The notes under the pieces: generated by a model
Told to the model about the DNA's origin: nothing
What the model saw: only the letters and a program-made list of their open reading frames with translations
Databases searched by the model: none
Program-made: the position numbers and the translations under genes
In this document: positions 1-8,076 of the stretch, piece by piece
Position numbering within the stretch: position 1 is the first letter of the stretch
Layout: every line of letters begins with the position of its first letter
Source: Bacillus sp. FJAT-49711
GTDB lineage: Bacteria > Bacillota > Bacilli > Bacillales > Bacillaceae_C
Direction: 5' to 3'
Assembly: GCF_018343715.1 (NCBI RefSeq)
Contig: NZ_JAGYPL010000002.1
Span: 401,730 to 442,353 of the forward strand
Length of the DNA stretch: 40,624 nt

Positions 1-1185
1 AAATATTTACAAAAAAAGGGAACTGGGTCGAAATAGACTGAGCGTTACCTTTTTTTAAAAAATAGAATGAAAGCGACTGGAAAATTTTTACTTTTAAATC
101 AAAAGTTACATTTATTGGTTATCGTGCAACACTAGTGGGAGGCTGGTCAACTGTTTGCAGTTACGGGCCTAACCATGCCCGAAGTCGGTGATGGTCTTGG
201 AACTTTACTGGAAAAGTCAAATTATGAAATGGTTCCAACTTTAAAATCGAAGGTCATTTTCGATCGAGAAATCAATCTAAAAGAAGCAATTAAATATTTT
301 AATATACTGGACGCAGAGGACCCATCTTTAAATGTAATATGGGAAGAGAGTTTACAAGAGATTCATATTCACATCATGGGAGTCATTCAGCTTGAGGTAT
401 TGAAGCAAATTGTTTTTGAACGCTTTCAGTTGAAAGTTTCTTTTGATAAGCCTGAAATCCTGTATAAGGAAACGATTGAAAATGCAGTGAATGGTTATGG
501 ACACTTTGAGCCTTTAGGTCATTATGCAGAAGTCCATTTAAGGCTCGAACCTGGAGAAAGAAATAGCGGAATGACTTTCCAAAATTCTTGTCACGCGGAC
601 GACTTGTCCGTTGGAAATCAAAACCTTATTCAACATCATCTTTATGAACGAGATCATCACGGACTTTTAACAGGCTCGCCAATTACCGATGTTAAAGTAA
701 CTTTACTGACTGGTCGGGCCCATAATAAACATACTTCCGGCGGAGATTTCAGGGAAGCAACGTATCGAGCGCTGCGACAAGGATTGGAAAAAGCAGCAAA
801 TGTGATTCTAGAGCCTGTTTATCAATTTAAAATTAAGGTCGGTCTAGAACAAATGGGCCGGGTCATTTCTGATATTCAAACTGCCCACGGTGTATATGAT
901 CCTCCAATAACAGAAGGAGATCATGTTATTTTAACAGGGCTAGTTCCTGTTGCTGCTTTTATGGATTATAGTACTCAATTTGCAGCGATCACCCATGGAA
1001 AAGGTATGCTTAATTTAGTCTTTTCGGGTTACGAGCGTTGTCACAATGAAGAGGAAGTCATTGCAAGTATGGGCTATAATAAAAACGCTGATCCTGAATA
1101 CACTTCATCCTCCATTTTTTGTGCAAAAGGGCAAGGGTATACTGTGAAATGGGATGAGGCGGAGAAAGAGATGCACGCTCTATAA
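1..1185 (+). pseudogene. Degraded TetM/EF-G-like ribosomal protection GTPase (C-terminal part)
   Basis: The long open part (from about 139, first ATG 175, to 1185) encodes EF-G-type domains III to V. It resembles the clostridial-type branch of the TetM/TetO ribosomal-protection family, with the stretches TGSPITDVKVTLLTGRAH and GGDFREATYRALRQGLEKA. Just upstream, AGQLFAVTGL at 142-171 is the end of domain II, but the frame is closed by TAG at 133-135. Further fragments of domain II can be read in other frames: frame 2 from base 2 gives IYKKRELGRNRLSV, and the third frame near 98-140 gives KVTFIGYRATLVGG. So at least two frameshifts separate the pieces, one near the T/A run at 50-62. The GTPase domain is not in the window and may lie upstream. 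Family members eject tetracycline from ribosomes or act as EF-G paralogues. This copy is probably dead unless the shifts are sequencing errors. Confidence 0.7.
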
Positions 1186-1282
1186 TAATACGCCACTGTG
1201 TGAAAAATGGTATAAATACGGTTTTGGATTAATTCATGAGGCACTTCAATTGCCTTATGAGTTAATGAAAGGAATGACTTGC

Positions 1283-1645
1283 ATGGAAGTTAAAATAAAG
1301 CGCGCTTATGAAGATGCGTCAAGCTGGGATGGAATCCGTGTATTGGTCGATAGAATATGGCCTCGCGGTGTGTCAAAGGAACAATTAAAAATTGATCATT
1401 GGATGAAAGAAGTTGCACCCTCCAACGAATTAAGGAAATGGTTTAATCACGACCCGGAAAAGTTTGATGAATTCAAAAAGAAATACAAAGATGAATTACA
1501 AAAAAACACTCAATTGGAAGATTTAAAAAGTTTAGTGTTAGAACAAAGGGAAATGGTCACTTTAATATATGGTGCTAAAGATGAGAAGCATAACCAGGCT
1601 ATTGTGTTAAAAGAAATGTTGGACCAAAACAATGTGAAAAAATAA
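1283..1645 (+). CDS. DUF488 family protein (YeaO-like)
   Basis: A 120-residue protein of the DUF488 family. The family signature near the N-terminus is visible as RVLVDRIWPRGVSKE (about residues 19-33), followed by the helix DHWMKEVAPSNELRKWF and, near the C-terminus, VTLIYGAKDEKHNQAIVL. The open frame extends upstream to 1154, but the ATG at 1283 is preceded by AAAGGA at a good distance and gives the usual family length, so I start it there. The upstream part overlaps the end of the decayed EF-G-like gene and has no family similarity. The biochemical role of DUF488 is not established. It stands alone: the next gene begins 367 bases later with its own ribosome binding site. Confidence 0.85.
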   Translation: MEVKIKRAYEDASSWDGIRVLVDRIWPRGVSKEQLKIDHWMKEVAPSNELRKWFNHDPEKFDEFKKKYKDELQKNTQLEDLKSLVLEQREMVTLIYGAKDEKHNQAIVLKEMLDQNNVKK

Positions 1646-2012
1646 TTTAATTATTTACTCATACATAAGGATGCTGTAACTGATCCCGTAAATGTTCTAG
1701 GAGTTTGGCTGCTAACCTTAACTTGGTTTCAATTCGGGATATAGTGTTAGGTCAAAATAATGGCTCTACAGTTGGAACTGCTTTAAATGATTAAAGCGGG
1801 TTAGTGGTATAATTCTCCTCTTAGGCAGGGAAGGAAAGTCTCTATGTTCAAAGACAGCCATTTAATAAAAACTTATTACCATTGAAAAAGCGAAAAACTA
1901 CTAAATCAAATAAAAAGGATTAAGTTAGACCTGAAAGTGAGTAAAGATTCCGACTTCCGCTATTTATATAATATAATGAAATTTGATTGATAATATTTTA
2001 GGAGGAAGTACG
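1646..2012. other. Intergenic stretch with possible gene debris
   Basis: No intact gene. Two short adjacent phrases in different frames look protein-like: TDPVNVLGVWLLTLTWFQFG near 1680-1738 and VLGQNNGSTVGTALND near 1744-1792. They could be remains of a membrane protein, but I cannot name the family. TATAAT sequences at 1967-1972 and 1972-1977 may be the -10 element of the doxX-like gene; no good -35 is seen. Confidence 0.35.
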
Positions 2013-2573
2013 ATGTTTGACAAAAAAAATATTGTAATATCTGAAAACCCAGTTTCAAAATTCTTATTTAGCAATACACGTTCTGCTCTTATTTGGCTAA
2101 TTATTCGTTTATATGTTGGCTACGCTTGGTTGACGGCGGGGTGGGGGAAGGTTACAAGTGATGCTTGGACAGGTGAAAATGCGGGAGGGGCTATTCAAGG
2201 ATTTGTACAGGGAGCACTGGCAAAATCTCAAGAAGGGGCAGATGTTACCGGGTGGTATGCTAACTTTTTAGAGAGTGTGGTCTTGCCAAATGCTAAAGTT
2301 TTTGCTTTTATGGTTGCATATGGTGAATTACTCGTGGGACTAGGATTAATTGTTGGATTATTAACTGGAATTGCCGCTTTCTTTGGTGCATTAATGAATG
2401 TGAGCTTTCTTTTTGCTGGTACCTTGAGTACTAACCCATTATTGTTCATTCTAGCGACTTGGCTAGTATTAGCATGGAAAGTTGCGGGCTGGTATGGTTT
2501 AGATCGCTGGGCTCTTCCATTATTAGGGACACCTTGGAATAGAAGTAATAGAGAAATCCCATTAAAATATTAA
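2013..2573 (+). CDS. DoxX family membrane protein
   Basis: A 186-residue integral membrane protein of the DoxX family. It has the typical first helix LIWLIIRLYVGYAWLTAGWG (about residues 25-44), then a loop and three more hydrophobic segments, including VAYGELLVGLGLIVGLLTGI and the C-terminal LATWLVLAWKVAGWYGLDRW. DoxX proteins include the small subunit of archaeal thiosulfate:quinone oxidoreductase and partners in bacterial redox stress responses; the substrate here is unknown. The frame is open from TTG 1983, but TTAGGAGGAAG lies inside that extension. The ATG at 2013, 6-8 bases after this strong ribosome binding site, is the clear start. The gene is followed by a terminator and is a single transcription unit. 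Confidence 0.88.
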   Translation: MFDKKNIVISENPVSKFLFSNTRSALIWLIIRLYVGYAWLTAGWGKVTSDAWTGENAGGAIQGFVQGALAKSQEGADVTGWYANFLESVVLPNAKVFAFMVAYGELLVGLGLIVGLLTGIAAFFGALMNVSFLFAGTLSTNPLLFILATWLVLAWKVAGWYGLDRWALPLLGTPWNRSNREIPLKY

Positions 2574-2589
2574 TTTAATTTTATCAAAG

Positions 2590-2620
2590 ACCATTCTCAT
2601 ATTATAGGGATGGTTTTTTT
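2590..2620 (+). terminator. Rho-independent terminator after doxX-like gene
   Basis: ACCAT (2590-2594) pairs with ATGGT (2610-2614). The stem is lengthened by G-U pairs inward and is followed by a run of seven T. Confidence 0.75.
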
Positions 2621-2721
2621 GTTGTTATTCTTGCCTCGTAATGCTAAGAAAACAGCTTATACATAGCTGCACATAATCGAATATCCTATATTAACAAAAT
2701 AAATGGAGGGAGGTTGTGTTA

Positions 2722-3009
2722 ATGACACGGAACAGATACCGCAGAAAGTTGCGTTTATGTGTTTTTCCAGAATATCGTTGGTGTGGACCGGGGTGCAGCG
2801 GGCCAGGTGCCCCCATTAATGAAGTTGATGCTGCCTGTCAGGCACATGATGAATGTTACCGGCATTTCGGAGCTTCTTGTGAATGCGATCGAGCGTTTCT
2901 TCGCCGTCTACGTTCAATGAAGAACCCTAATACAAGAACGGGGAGACATGCCTACCTTTTATATAATTATATGAAATTCCAAGTATTATTAAATTGTAAT
3001 ATGTATTAA
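2722..3009 (+). CDS. Small phospholipase A2-like protein
   Basis: A 95-residue, Arg- and Cys-rich protein carrying the phospholipase A2 active-site pattern. A Gly-rich calcium-loop-like stretch WCGPGCSGPG (residues 20-29) precedes AACQAHDECY with the His42-Asp43 pair, and CECDRAF supplies the later Cys/Asp residues of the fold. sPLA2 enzymes hydrolyse the sn-2 ester of phospholipids using His-Asp and calcium. Similar short proteins are found in bacilli, usually annotated only as phospholipase. No signal peptide is visible; the N-terminus MTRNRYRRKLRL is strongly basic. Start chosen at ATG 2722, eight bases after GGAGG (2709-2713); an in-frame GTG at 2716 lies too close to the ribosome binding site. 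Enzyme activity is inferred from motifs only. Confidence 0.75.
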   Translation: MTRNRYRRKLRLCVFPEYRWCGPGCSGPGAPINEVDAACQAHDECYRHFGASCECDRAFLRRLRSMKNPNTRTGRHAYLLYNYMKFQVLLNCNMY

Positions 3010-3310
3010 TGCTTACTTATAAATGAAAATATTGCTTTCAGCTATTATAAGAGGAAACTTCTGATGAATTAAGTAAAGTCAATTACCTAGTTATATCTGT
3101 TAAAGCTCTTGATTAAATAAATAGCATTCCGAATATAATGCACACAGTTGAAAAGGCAAAGTACTTTTACTGGAAGCTACTGTCCCAAGTCTAGAAAATT
3201 TCTCTCATGGATAGTCAATTCATAGGTGTTGTAGTGCTCGTATGCAAATCTGCAAACAACTTCTAAAGGTCACTATGTCACTTGCCATTTATATAAAAAA
3301 TGTAATTAAA
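3010..3310. other. Intergenic, nothing recognised
   Basis: About 300 bases between the phospholipase-like gene and the terminator of the converging alaX-like gene. I see no gene, structured RNA or repeat in it. Confidence 0.6.
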
Positions 3311-3352
3311 TGGAAAAGAGGCATTCGGGAAAATCAAATTTTTCCGAATGCC
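3311..3352 (-). terminator. Terminator of the alaX-like gene
   Basis: GGCATTCGG (3320-3328) pairs with CCGAATGCC (3344-3352), extended inward by A/T pairs. On the minus strand the hairpin is followed by TCTTTT. It can also act on the plus strand. Confidence 0.75.
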
Positions 3353-3370
3353 TTGAGTTTAGGGAACAGT

Positions 3371-4558
3371 TTAACGAAAAGAAACCACCATTTTATCCAG
3401 CAATTCGTTTCCTGTCATGGTACGTTCTCCACCACCTTGGACGAACGCATCTTTTCCTCCACCTTTCCCATTGATTGCAGATAGGGCAACTTCTGAAGCT
3501 TTCTTCATACTCGTTCCAACCGCGGACCCTTTTGCTGCAACAAACTGTAGTCGATTTTCATTTTCGACTACAAATAGGACTATGACGTCATCGTCCTCGG
3601 ATACAATTAATCTTGCTAGTTTCTGTACATCTTGCATATTCCGCCCAAAGTAGACGCCTTTCACGATATGGGATTCTTTTTTTAATAATAATTCCTTTCC
3701 TTCAAACGTTAATAGAGATGCTTGTGCTTCTTCCAAAGACCTTTCTAACGTCCGGTTTGTTTCTAAGAGTTTGGAAACAGAGTGATTTATGTTATTTTCA
3801 GAGGCACTCAGTTGCCTGGAAGCCTCCGCTAAAATAGATGTTTTTCTATGTAGTTGCTGCAAAATACGACCACCACAAACAAAATGAACACGTATATTTC
3901 GTCTTTGCTTTTCCGTTGATAGTATTTTTATTCCACTTACTTGTCCTGTTGTATTAGGATGGGTACCGCCACAGCCGTTATAATCGAATTCTGGTATAAT
4001 GACTAAGCGGATTTCATCGGTAACTGCTAATTCTTTTCGCAAAAAGTATTGGTCAAGTTCGTTCTCTGATACCCATTTCGTTTGGATAGGGAGGTTTTTT
4101 AATATAATCTCATTTGCAAACTTTTCCGCAGCTTCCAATTGTTCAGAGTTAATATTCTCTATTGACAGGTCAATCGTGCATAGCTCTTTCCCCAAATAGA
4201 AGCTCTCCGTTTGGAATCCGAATAATTCTACAAACGCAGCGGTCAAAATATGCTGCCCTGCATGTTGCTGCATATGATCAAAGCGTCTGCTCCAATCAAT
4301 GATGCCTTCAATTTCTTGAGGAGAATCTAGCTGTTTGGCGATAGAATGGCGAATTTCTCCATTTATTTCCTCTACATTAAATACGTTAATCCCGTTTAAT
4401 GTTCCTGCATCATGTGGTTGGCCGCCGCCAGTGGGGTAAAATGCGGTATTTTCCAATACGACAAAACAATTGCCATTTGAATCCTGTGATTCCTTAATGA
4501 TTCGAGAGGTGAAGGTAGTAAGATACGGATCTTTATAATACAGACGATCTTGTAGCAT
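3371..4558 (-). CDS. Alanyl-tRNA editing protein, AlaX-L type
   Basis: A 395-residue free-standing editing protein related to the C-terminal half of alanyl-tRNA synthetase. It hydrolyses Ser-tRNA(Ala) or Gly-tRNA(Ala) in trans. Domains: an N-terminal beta-barrel-like part with ENTAFYPTGGGQPHD (about residues 36-50), the editing domain with zinc-binding HAGQH near 100, the second zinc motif CGGTHPNTTG near 193, a coiled-coil-like segment around 235-285, and a C-terminal DHHA1 domain ending with the Gly-rich GKGGGKDAFVQGGG. The length and DHHA1 domain place it in the long AlaX-L class. The ATG at 4558 is preceded on the minus strand by AAAGGA. It is monocistronic, with a terminator downstream and the LysM/3D gene in the same direction upstream. 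Confidence 0.88.
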   Translation of the reverse strand: MLQDRLYYKDPYLTTFTSRIIKESQDSNGNCFVVLENTAFYPTGGGQPHDAGTLNGINVFNVEEINGEIRHSIAKQLDSPQEIEGIIDWSRRFDHMQQHAGQHILTAAFVELFGFQTESFYLGKELCTIDLSIENINSEQLEAAEKFANEIILKNLPIQTKWVSENELDQYFLRKELAVTDEIRLVIIPEFDYNGCGGTHPNTTGQVSGIKILSTEKQRRNIRVHFVCGGRILQQLHRKTSILAEASRQLSASENNINHSVSKLLETNRTLERSLEEAQASLLTFEGKELLLKKESHIVKGVYFGRNMQDVQKLARLIVSEDDDVIVLFVVENENRLQFVAAKGSAVGTSMKKASEVALSAINGKGGGKDAFVQGGGERTMTGNELLDKMVVSFR

Positions 4559-4647
4559 TCAATAAAATTCCTTTCTGCAATTAAGAGTAATCAAGTTCAT
4601 TAGGAAAATAATATCATATTCAATCTATGATAGCTTAAAGAGTCAAC

Positions 4648-4676
4648 GAAAAACCCGAATGCAGAGCATCCGGGTT
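4648..4676 (-). terminator. Terminator of the LysM/3D gene
   Basis: AACCCGAATGC (4652-4662) and GCATCCGGGTT (4666-4676) form an 11-bp stem with one G-U pair and a 3-base loop. On the minus strand it runs into TTTTTCG. Confidence 0.8.
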
Positions 4677-4681
4677 GCAAT

Positions 4682-5269
4682 TTATTTATAGACTTTTATT
4701 TTTACAGTTCGTACTCCCCATTGCAGTGCTTTTGCTTTAGTAGGCAAGTGAATGTCAATTTTATTTCCTTTCATGGCGCCGCCAGTATCACCAGCAATCG
4801 CGTCTCCATATCCTTCAACCCATACTTTTGTTCCCAATGGAATCACTTTTGGATCAACGGAAATGACTTTTGCATTAGGGTTTTTCTTTAAGTTAATACC
4901 AGTGGCAGTAATTCCGCTGCAGCCTTTACAACTTGCTGTATAGGCAGTTGCTTTAACTGTCATAGTTTTATAGGCAGCTTTTTTACTAGTAGTTGTTTTT
5001 TTCTTTGCTGCGACCTTTTTCGGGGCAGCTTTTTTGACTGCCTTTACTTGTGGCTTTGTTAACTTTAATACTTGGTTTGGCTTAATTAAATCCGATTTAA
5101 GTCCATTCCAACTTTTTAGTTGGTTGACTGTGATTTTGTGTGTACTTGCAATTCTCCATAAAGAATCGCCTTTTTTAACTTTATATGTACTAGCCGCGGC
5201 TGAAGAAACACCAGAAAAACTAAATATCAGAAAACAAGCTGTGATCGTCGAAATAACTATTTTTTTCAA
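4682..5269 (-). CDS. Secreted LysM and 3D-domain cell-wall protein (YocH-like)
   Basis: A 195-residue secreted protein. Residues 1-27 are a signal peptide (MKKIVISTITACFLIFSFSG, Ala-rich cleavage region). Residues about 28-72 form one LysM domain (YKVKKGDSLWRIASTHKITV), which binds the glycan of peptidoglycan. A Lys/Ala/Thr-rich linker follows at about 73-100, then a C-terminal 3D domain (about 105-195) with the conserved aspartates in VISVDPKVIPLGTKVWVEGY, GDTGG and KIDIHL. 3D domains share the fold of MltA-type lytic transglycosylases. The best-known relative, B. subtilis YocH, has two LysM repeats, belongs to the WalRK regulon and is an autolysin or scavenging enzyme; this copy has one LysM. 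Two WalR-like boxes lie upstream. Single-gene unit with its own terminator. Confidence 0.85.
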   Translation of the reverse strand: MKKIVISTITACFLIFSFSGVSSAAASTYKVKKGDSLWRIASTHKITVNQLKSWNGLKSDLIKPNQVLKLTKPQVKAVKKAAPKKVAAKKKTTTSKKAAYKTMTVKATAYTASCKGCSGITATGINLKKNPNAKVISVDPKVIPLGTKVWVEGYGDAIAGDTGGAMKGNKIDIHLPTKAKALQWGVRTVKIKVYK

Positions 5270-5304
5270 AGTAATAGTCTCTCCTAACGTTTTAATCTAG
5301 CATT

Positions 5305-5370
5305 AGTATAGCAGGAGAATATGACAGGAATATTTCACTAGAGTAGGAATTGTGTTACATTTTTATTTCA
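5305..5370 (-). promoter_or_regulatory. Promoter with two WalR-like boxes for the LysM/3D gene
   Basis: Read on the minus strand, TGCTATACT (-10 TATACT at 5310-5305, extended by TG) has no good -35. Upstream are TGAAAT-N5-TGTCAT (5337-5321) and TGAAAT-N5-TGTAAC (5370-5354). The established WalR consensus is TGTWAH-N5-TGTWAH, so the distal box has one mismatch and the proximal box two. Regulation by WalR is an inference supported by the known WalR control of yocH. Confidence 0.5.
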
Positions 5371-5384
5371 GTTTCACCAAAAAA

Positions 5385-5421
5385 TGGAAAAGGCACACTT
5401 TCTTAACGGTGAAAGTGTGTC
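5385..5421 (-). terminator. Terminator of the TetR-ABC operon
   Basis: CACACTTTC (5394-5402) pairs with GAAAGTGTG (5411-5419), followed on the minus strand by a T-rich tail (CCTTTTTCC). Confidence 0.75.
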
Positions 5422-5429
5422 TTTAGTCA

Positions 5430-6077
5430 TCAATTTTTCATTTCGACTCCATTCAGTATAGATCGAATGGTCCATTCAGTTTCATGTTCATCGTCCCATT
5501 CATAGTTAGGAAAGAGGATGTAACGGGAAAATAAGTAGCCCAATATATTAGTAATTAATATCCTAGCTAAACTTTTTGGCGGCATGTCTATCAATTGTCC
5601 TTTTTCTTGATAGATTTTAATTTTGTTAACGAAAAGCTCAAATATTTTTTCACCAAAACGTTCAATAATATGCTCTCTTAAGTCCGCTTGAAAAGGGATT
5701 TCCTGAAGTATAATCTTTATAACAGGTAACAGCTTTAATAAAACTGCTTTTCTATTTTCAAGTGTATCCTTTAAAAAGTCCTCAATATGATCGTACTCTT
5801 GATCCAACACCTTATTGAAATCATTCACAATAATAGGTCCAACTATCTTTGTAATAAGAGGCATTATGATGGACATAAGCAGCTCTTTTTTTGTTCTATA
5901 ATGCCGGAAAATTGTACCTTCCGCAACTCCTGCTTTTTTTGCAATTTCATTAGTTGAAGTAGAAGCATAGCCCTTTTCAGAAAATAACTCGATGGCTGCT
6001 TCAATAATTTTTCTTTGTTTTTCAGTAAAATTCTCATTATCAAAAATCTGTTCAATTATCAAATCTGTATCAGACAT
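5430..6077 (-). CDS. TetR/AcrR family transcriptional regulator
   Basis: A 215-residue TetR-type repressor. The N-terminal helix-turn-helix occupies about residues 18-64, with the typical sequence IIEAAIELFSEKGYASTSTN followed by EIAKKAGVAEGTIFRHYRTK. The remaining two thirds form the helical ligand-binding and dimerisation part, with no recognisable ligand signature. It is the third gene of an ATPase-permease-regulator operon, 10 bases downstream of the permease, with its own AAGGAG site. Members in this arrangement commonly repress their own efflux operon. The perfect 16-bp inverted repeat at 7933-7948 in the operon promoter is the likely operator. The inducer is unknown. Confidence 0.87.
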   Translation of the reverse strand: MSDTDLIIEQIFDNENFTEKQRKIIEAAIELFSEKGYASTSTNEIAKKAGVAEGTIFRHYRTKKELLMSIIMPLITKIVGPIIVNDFNKVLDQEYDHIEDFLKDTLENRKAVLLKLLPVIKIILQEIPFQADLREHIIERFGEKIFELFVNKIKIYQEKGQLIDMPPKSLARILITNILGYLFSRYILFPNYEWDDEHETEWTIRSILNGVEMKN

Positions 6078-6087
6078 TGTTTTCTCC

Positions 6088-7197
6088 TTATATTTTTCGA
6101 TACTTTTTCAAAGCAATTATATTTAAGGCGATAAAGATAAAGGCAAATCCTAATAGCACAAAAAGATTATTTTTAATATCGTTTAAATCTAAGCCTTTAT
6201 ACATGACATCAACTAAAGCGTTGCCGCCATAATACATTGGTATAAATTTAGCAATTACTTGCAGCCAGTTTGCCATACCTTCAACAGGAATAATGCCAGC
6301 GAAAAATATTTGCGGGATAATGGCGACTGGTATAAATTGCATCATTTGAAACTCAGAGTTTGCAAAGGACGATAGGAGGATCCCGAGTGATAGTGCTACC
6401 AAGGCTAATATTAAGTTAATGAGAACGACATTCCATAATGAGCCGACAATCATCATATCTAATACTTTTATTGCATAAAAGACTATGATTAACGTTTGAA
6501 TGACAGCAAATAACCCGTATCCTAAAACATAACCAAACACAATATCCCATCGTCGAATCGGAGTTGCCATTAATCGATCCAAAGTACCTGTCGTCCGTTC
6601 TTTCAGTAAAGCAATTCCTGAAATAAGAAAGACAAAGAAGAAAACAAAAAAACCAACTAAAATGGGGCTTAATAAATCGAAAAAGACTGTATTTTTGTTC
6701 CCGTAAATAAATGCAGTTTGGAAATTAGGCACATTCGCTTGTTCCAGCTGCGAAGGTTTTACTTGGGGCAGCTTAGTTTGAATTTCTTTTACAAACTTCT
6801 CCATATTTTCAGCCTGATTTTTTGCATTCATTGCAGCAATGCTTTGCTGAACTTTCATTTGCAGCGCCTTTGCTGAGGATGTTTCATCATTTAACAAGGT
6901 TAAAATAATCGTTTCATCATTGATTTCAAGAACACCGTCTAAATCATGGCCTTCGATGAATGTCTTCGTATTCTCAAGCTGATCATAGTTGATAACATCA
7001 AGATCTTTTTCCTGTAATGATTCAATCAGCTGTTCAATTGGGGCATTAATGCCGAGACGAGGTGTGGCTGTTTCACCAGATAGTAAATAATGAAGAAGGG
7101 TTAAAATAAGTAACGGTGCAACCATCATTAAAGCAAGGGCCCGTTTATCACGCAGCATCTGCTGGATGATCCGCTTCACTAAAGCTAATATTCTCAT
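6088..7197 (-). CDS. ABC-2 type transporter permease
   Basis: A 369-residue ABC-2 family permease. One N-terminal membrane helix (about residues 17-36) is followed by a large external domain to about residue 170. Five or so further helices follow, including FFDLLSPILVGFFVFFFVFL and the C-terminal FVLLGFAFIFIALNIIAL. The conserved cytoplasmic loop ERTTGTLDRLMATPIRRWDI, which contacts the ATPase, is clear. Together with the ATPase it should form an exporter, in this family often for drugs, antimicrobial peptides or polyketides. The substrate cannot be told from sequence. Its ATG overlaps the stop of the ATPase gene by four bases (ATGA), indicating translational coupling. The TetR gene follows 10 bases later. 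Confidence 0.87.
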   Translation of the reverse strand: MRILALVKRIIQQMLRDKRALALMMVAPLLILTLLHYLLSGETATPRLGINAPIEQLIESLQEKDLDVINYDQLENTKTFIEGHDLDGVLEINDETIILTLLNDETSSAKALQMKVQQSIAAMNAKNQAENMEKFVKEIQTKLPQVKPSQLEQANVPNFQTAFIYGNKNTVFFDLLSPILVGFFVFFFVFLISGIALLKERTTGTLDRLMATPIRRWDIVFGYVLGYGLFAVIQTLIIVFYAIKVLDMMIVGSLWNVVLINLILALVALSLGILLSSFANSEFQMMQFIPVAIIPQIFFAGIIPVEGMANWLQVIAKFIPMYYGGNALVDVMYKGLDLNDIKNNLFVLLGFAFIFIALNIIALKKYRKI

Positions 7198-7916
7198 TCC
7201 TTTTTCCCTCCAGCCATTAAAAATACATCTTCTAAACTTGTAATTCCATATTTTTCTCTTAATTCCGAGGGGGAACCGGACGTAATGATTTCTCCATCCC
7301 GTACCATAGCAAGGCGGTCACATTTTTCAGCCTCGTCCATAACATGGGTAGTGACGAGGATCGTCTTTCCTTTTTCTTTTAAACGATGGATTTCAGCCCA
7401 AATGGATCTCCTCAATTCTGGATCAATCCCGACAGTCGGCTCATCCAAGACTAGTACTTGTGGATCTTGTATTAGGGCTACTGCAAGGGATAATCGACGT
7501 TTCATACCACCTGAATAATCTCTTACTTTTTTCTTAAGATCGGCAGTAAGGTTAACGAGATCCGCGGCATAAGTAATTCTCTTTTTCTTTAAGTCTTTTT
7601 TTAACTTAAATAATGAAGCAAAGAAGGCAAGATTTTCTTCGCCGGTTAAATCACTATATAAAGCATCTGCCTGTGCCATATAGCCAATTTTTTGCAGTAA
7701 AGTTAAGTTAGGGACTGCTGTACCGAGTACGTGAACATCTCCTTGGGAAGGGCGGTCCATACCAACGATTATTTTGACTAAAGTTGTTTTCCCTGAACCA
7801 GAGGGACCGATTAATCCATAAATTTGACCTTGTTCCACAGCTAAATCAATCTTGTTCAAGACAACCTTTTTACCAAAGCTTTTACTTACAGAATGCACCT
7901 TAATCGTGGCTGCCAT
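7194..7916 (-). CDS. ABC transporter ATP-binding protein
   Basis: A 240-residue nucleotide-binding subunit. Walker A is GPSGSGKTT (residues 37-45), the Q-loop lies in GYMAQADALYSDLT, the signature is DYSGGMKRR, Walker B with catalytic Glu is VLVLDEPTVGID, and the switch His is in LVTTHVMDEAEKC. It belongs to the class that pairs with ABC-2 permeases in export. First gene of the ATPase-permease-TetR operon. The ATG at 7916 follows AAGGAGG on the minus strand with good spacing. Transcription probably starts at the promoter near 7953-7981 and is controlled by the TetR-type protein encoded at the operon end. Confidence 0.9.
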   Translation of the reverse strand: MAATIKVHSVSKSFGKKVVLNKIDLAVEQGQIYGLIGPSGSGKTTLVKIIVGMDRPSQGDVHVLGTAVPNLTLLQKIGYMAQADALYSDLTGEENLAFFASLFKLKKDLKKKRITYAADLVNLTADLKKKVRDYSGGMKRRLSLAVALIQDPQVLVLDEPTVGIDPELRRSIWAEIHRLKEKGKTILVTTHVMDEAEKCDRLAMVRDGEIITSGSPSELREKYGITSLEDVFLMAGGKKE

Positions 7917-7932
7917 TGTTAAGCCTCCTTAT

Positions 7933-7981
7933 GTGAGTGATTACTCACTCTTATTATATATACTCACCAATTTCAATACAA
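7933..7981 (-). promoter_or_regulatory. Promoter and likely TetR operator of the ABC efflux operon
   Basis: On the minus strand TATAAT (7958-7953) has TTGTAT 17 bases upstream (7981-7976), a weak -35. Immediately downstream, where transcription should start, is a perfect inverted repeat GTGAGT-GATT-ACTCAC (7933-7948). A third half-site, GGTGAGT on the minus strand (7968-7962), lies between -35 and -10. Assignment to the TetR-type protein is inferred from position. Confidence 0.65.
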
Positions 7982-8076
7982 CGAAAATGAAAAATATAAT
8001 CCTTATTAAAGATTAATAATTTTATTAAAATAATATTTGACGATTTTGTAAATGCTTCCAAACTTTCAATGAAGTG

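Noticed and set aside
1154-1282. N-terminal extension of the DUF488 protein
   Set aside because: It overlaps the end of the upstream remnant, has no family similarity, and AAAGGA before ATG 1283 marks the normal start.
3417-3653. Plus-strand open frames inside the alaX-like gene and other similar antisense frames
   Set aside because: They lie wholly inside well-supported genes on the other strand, have no ribosome binding sites and no family similarity.
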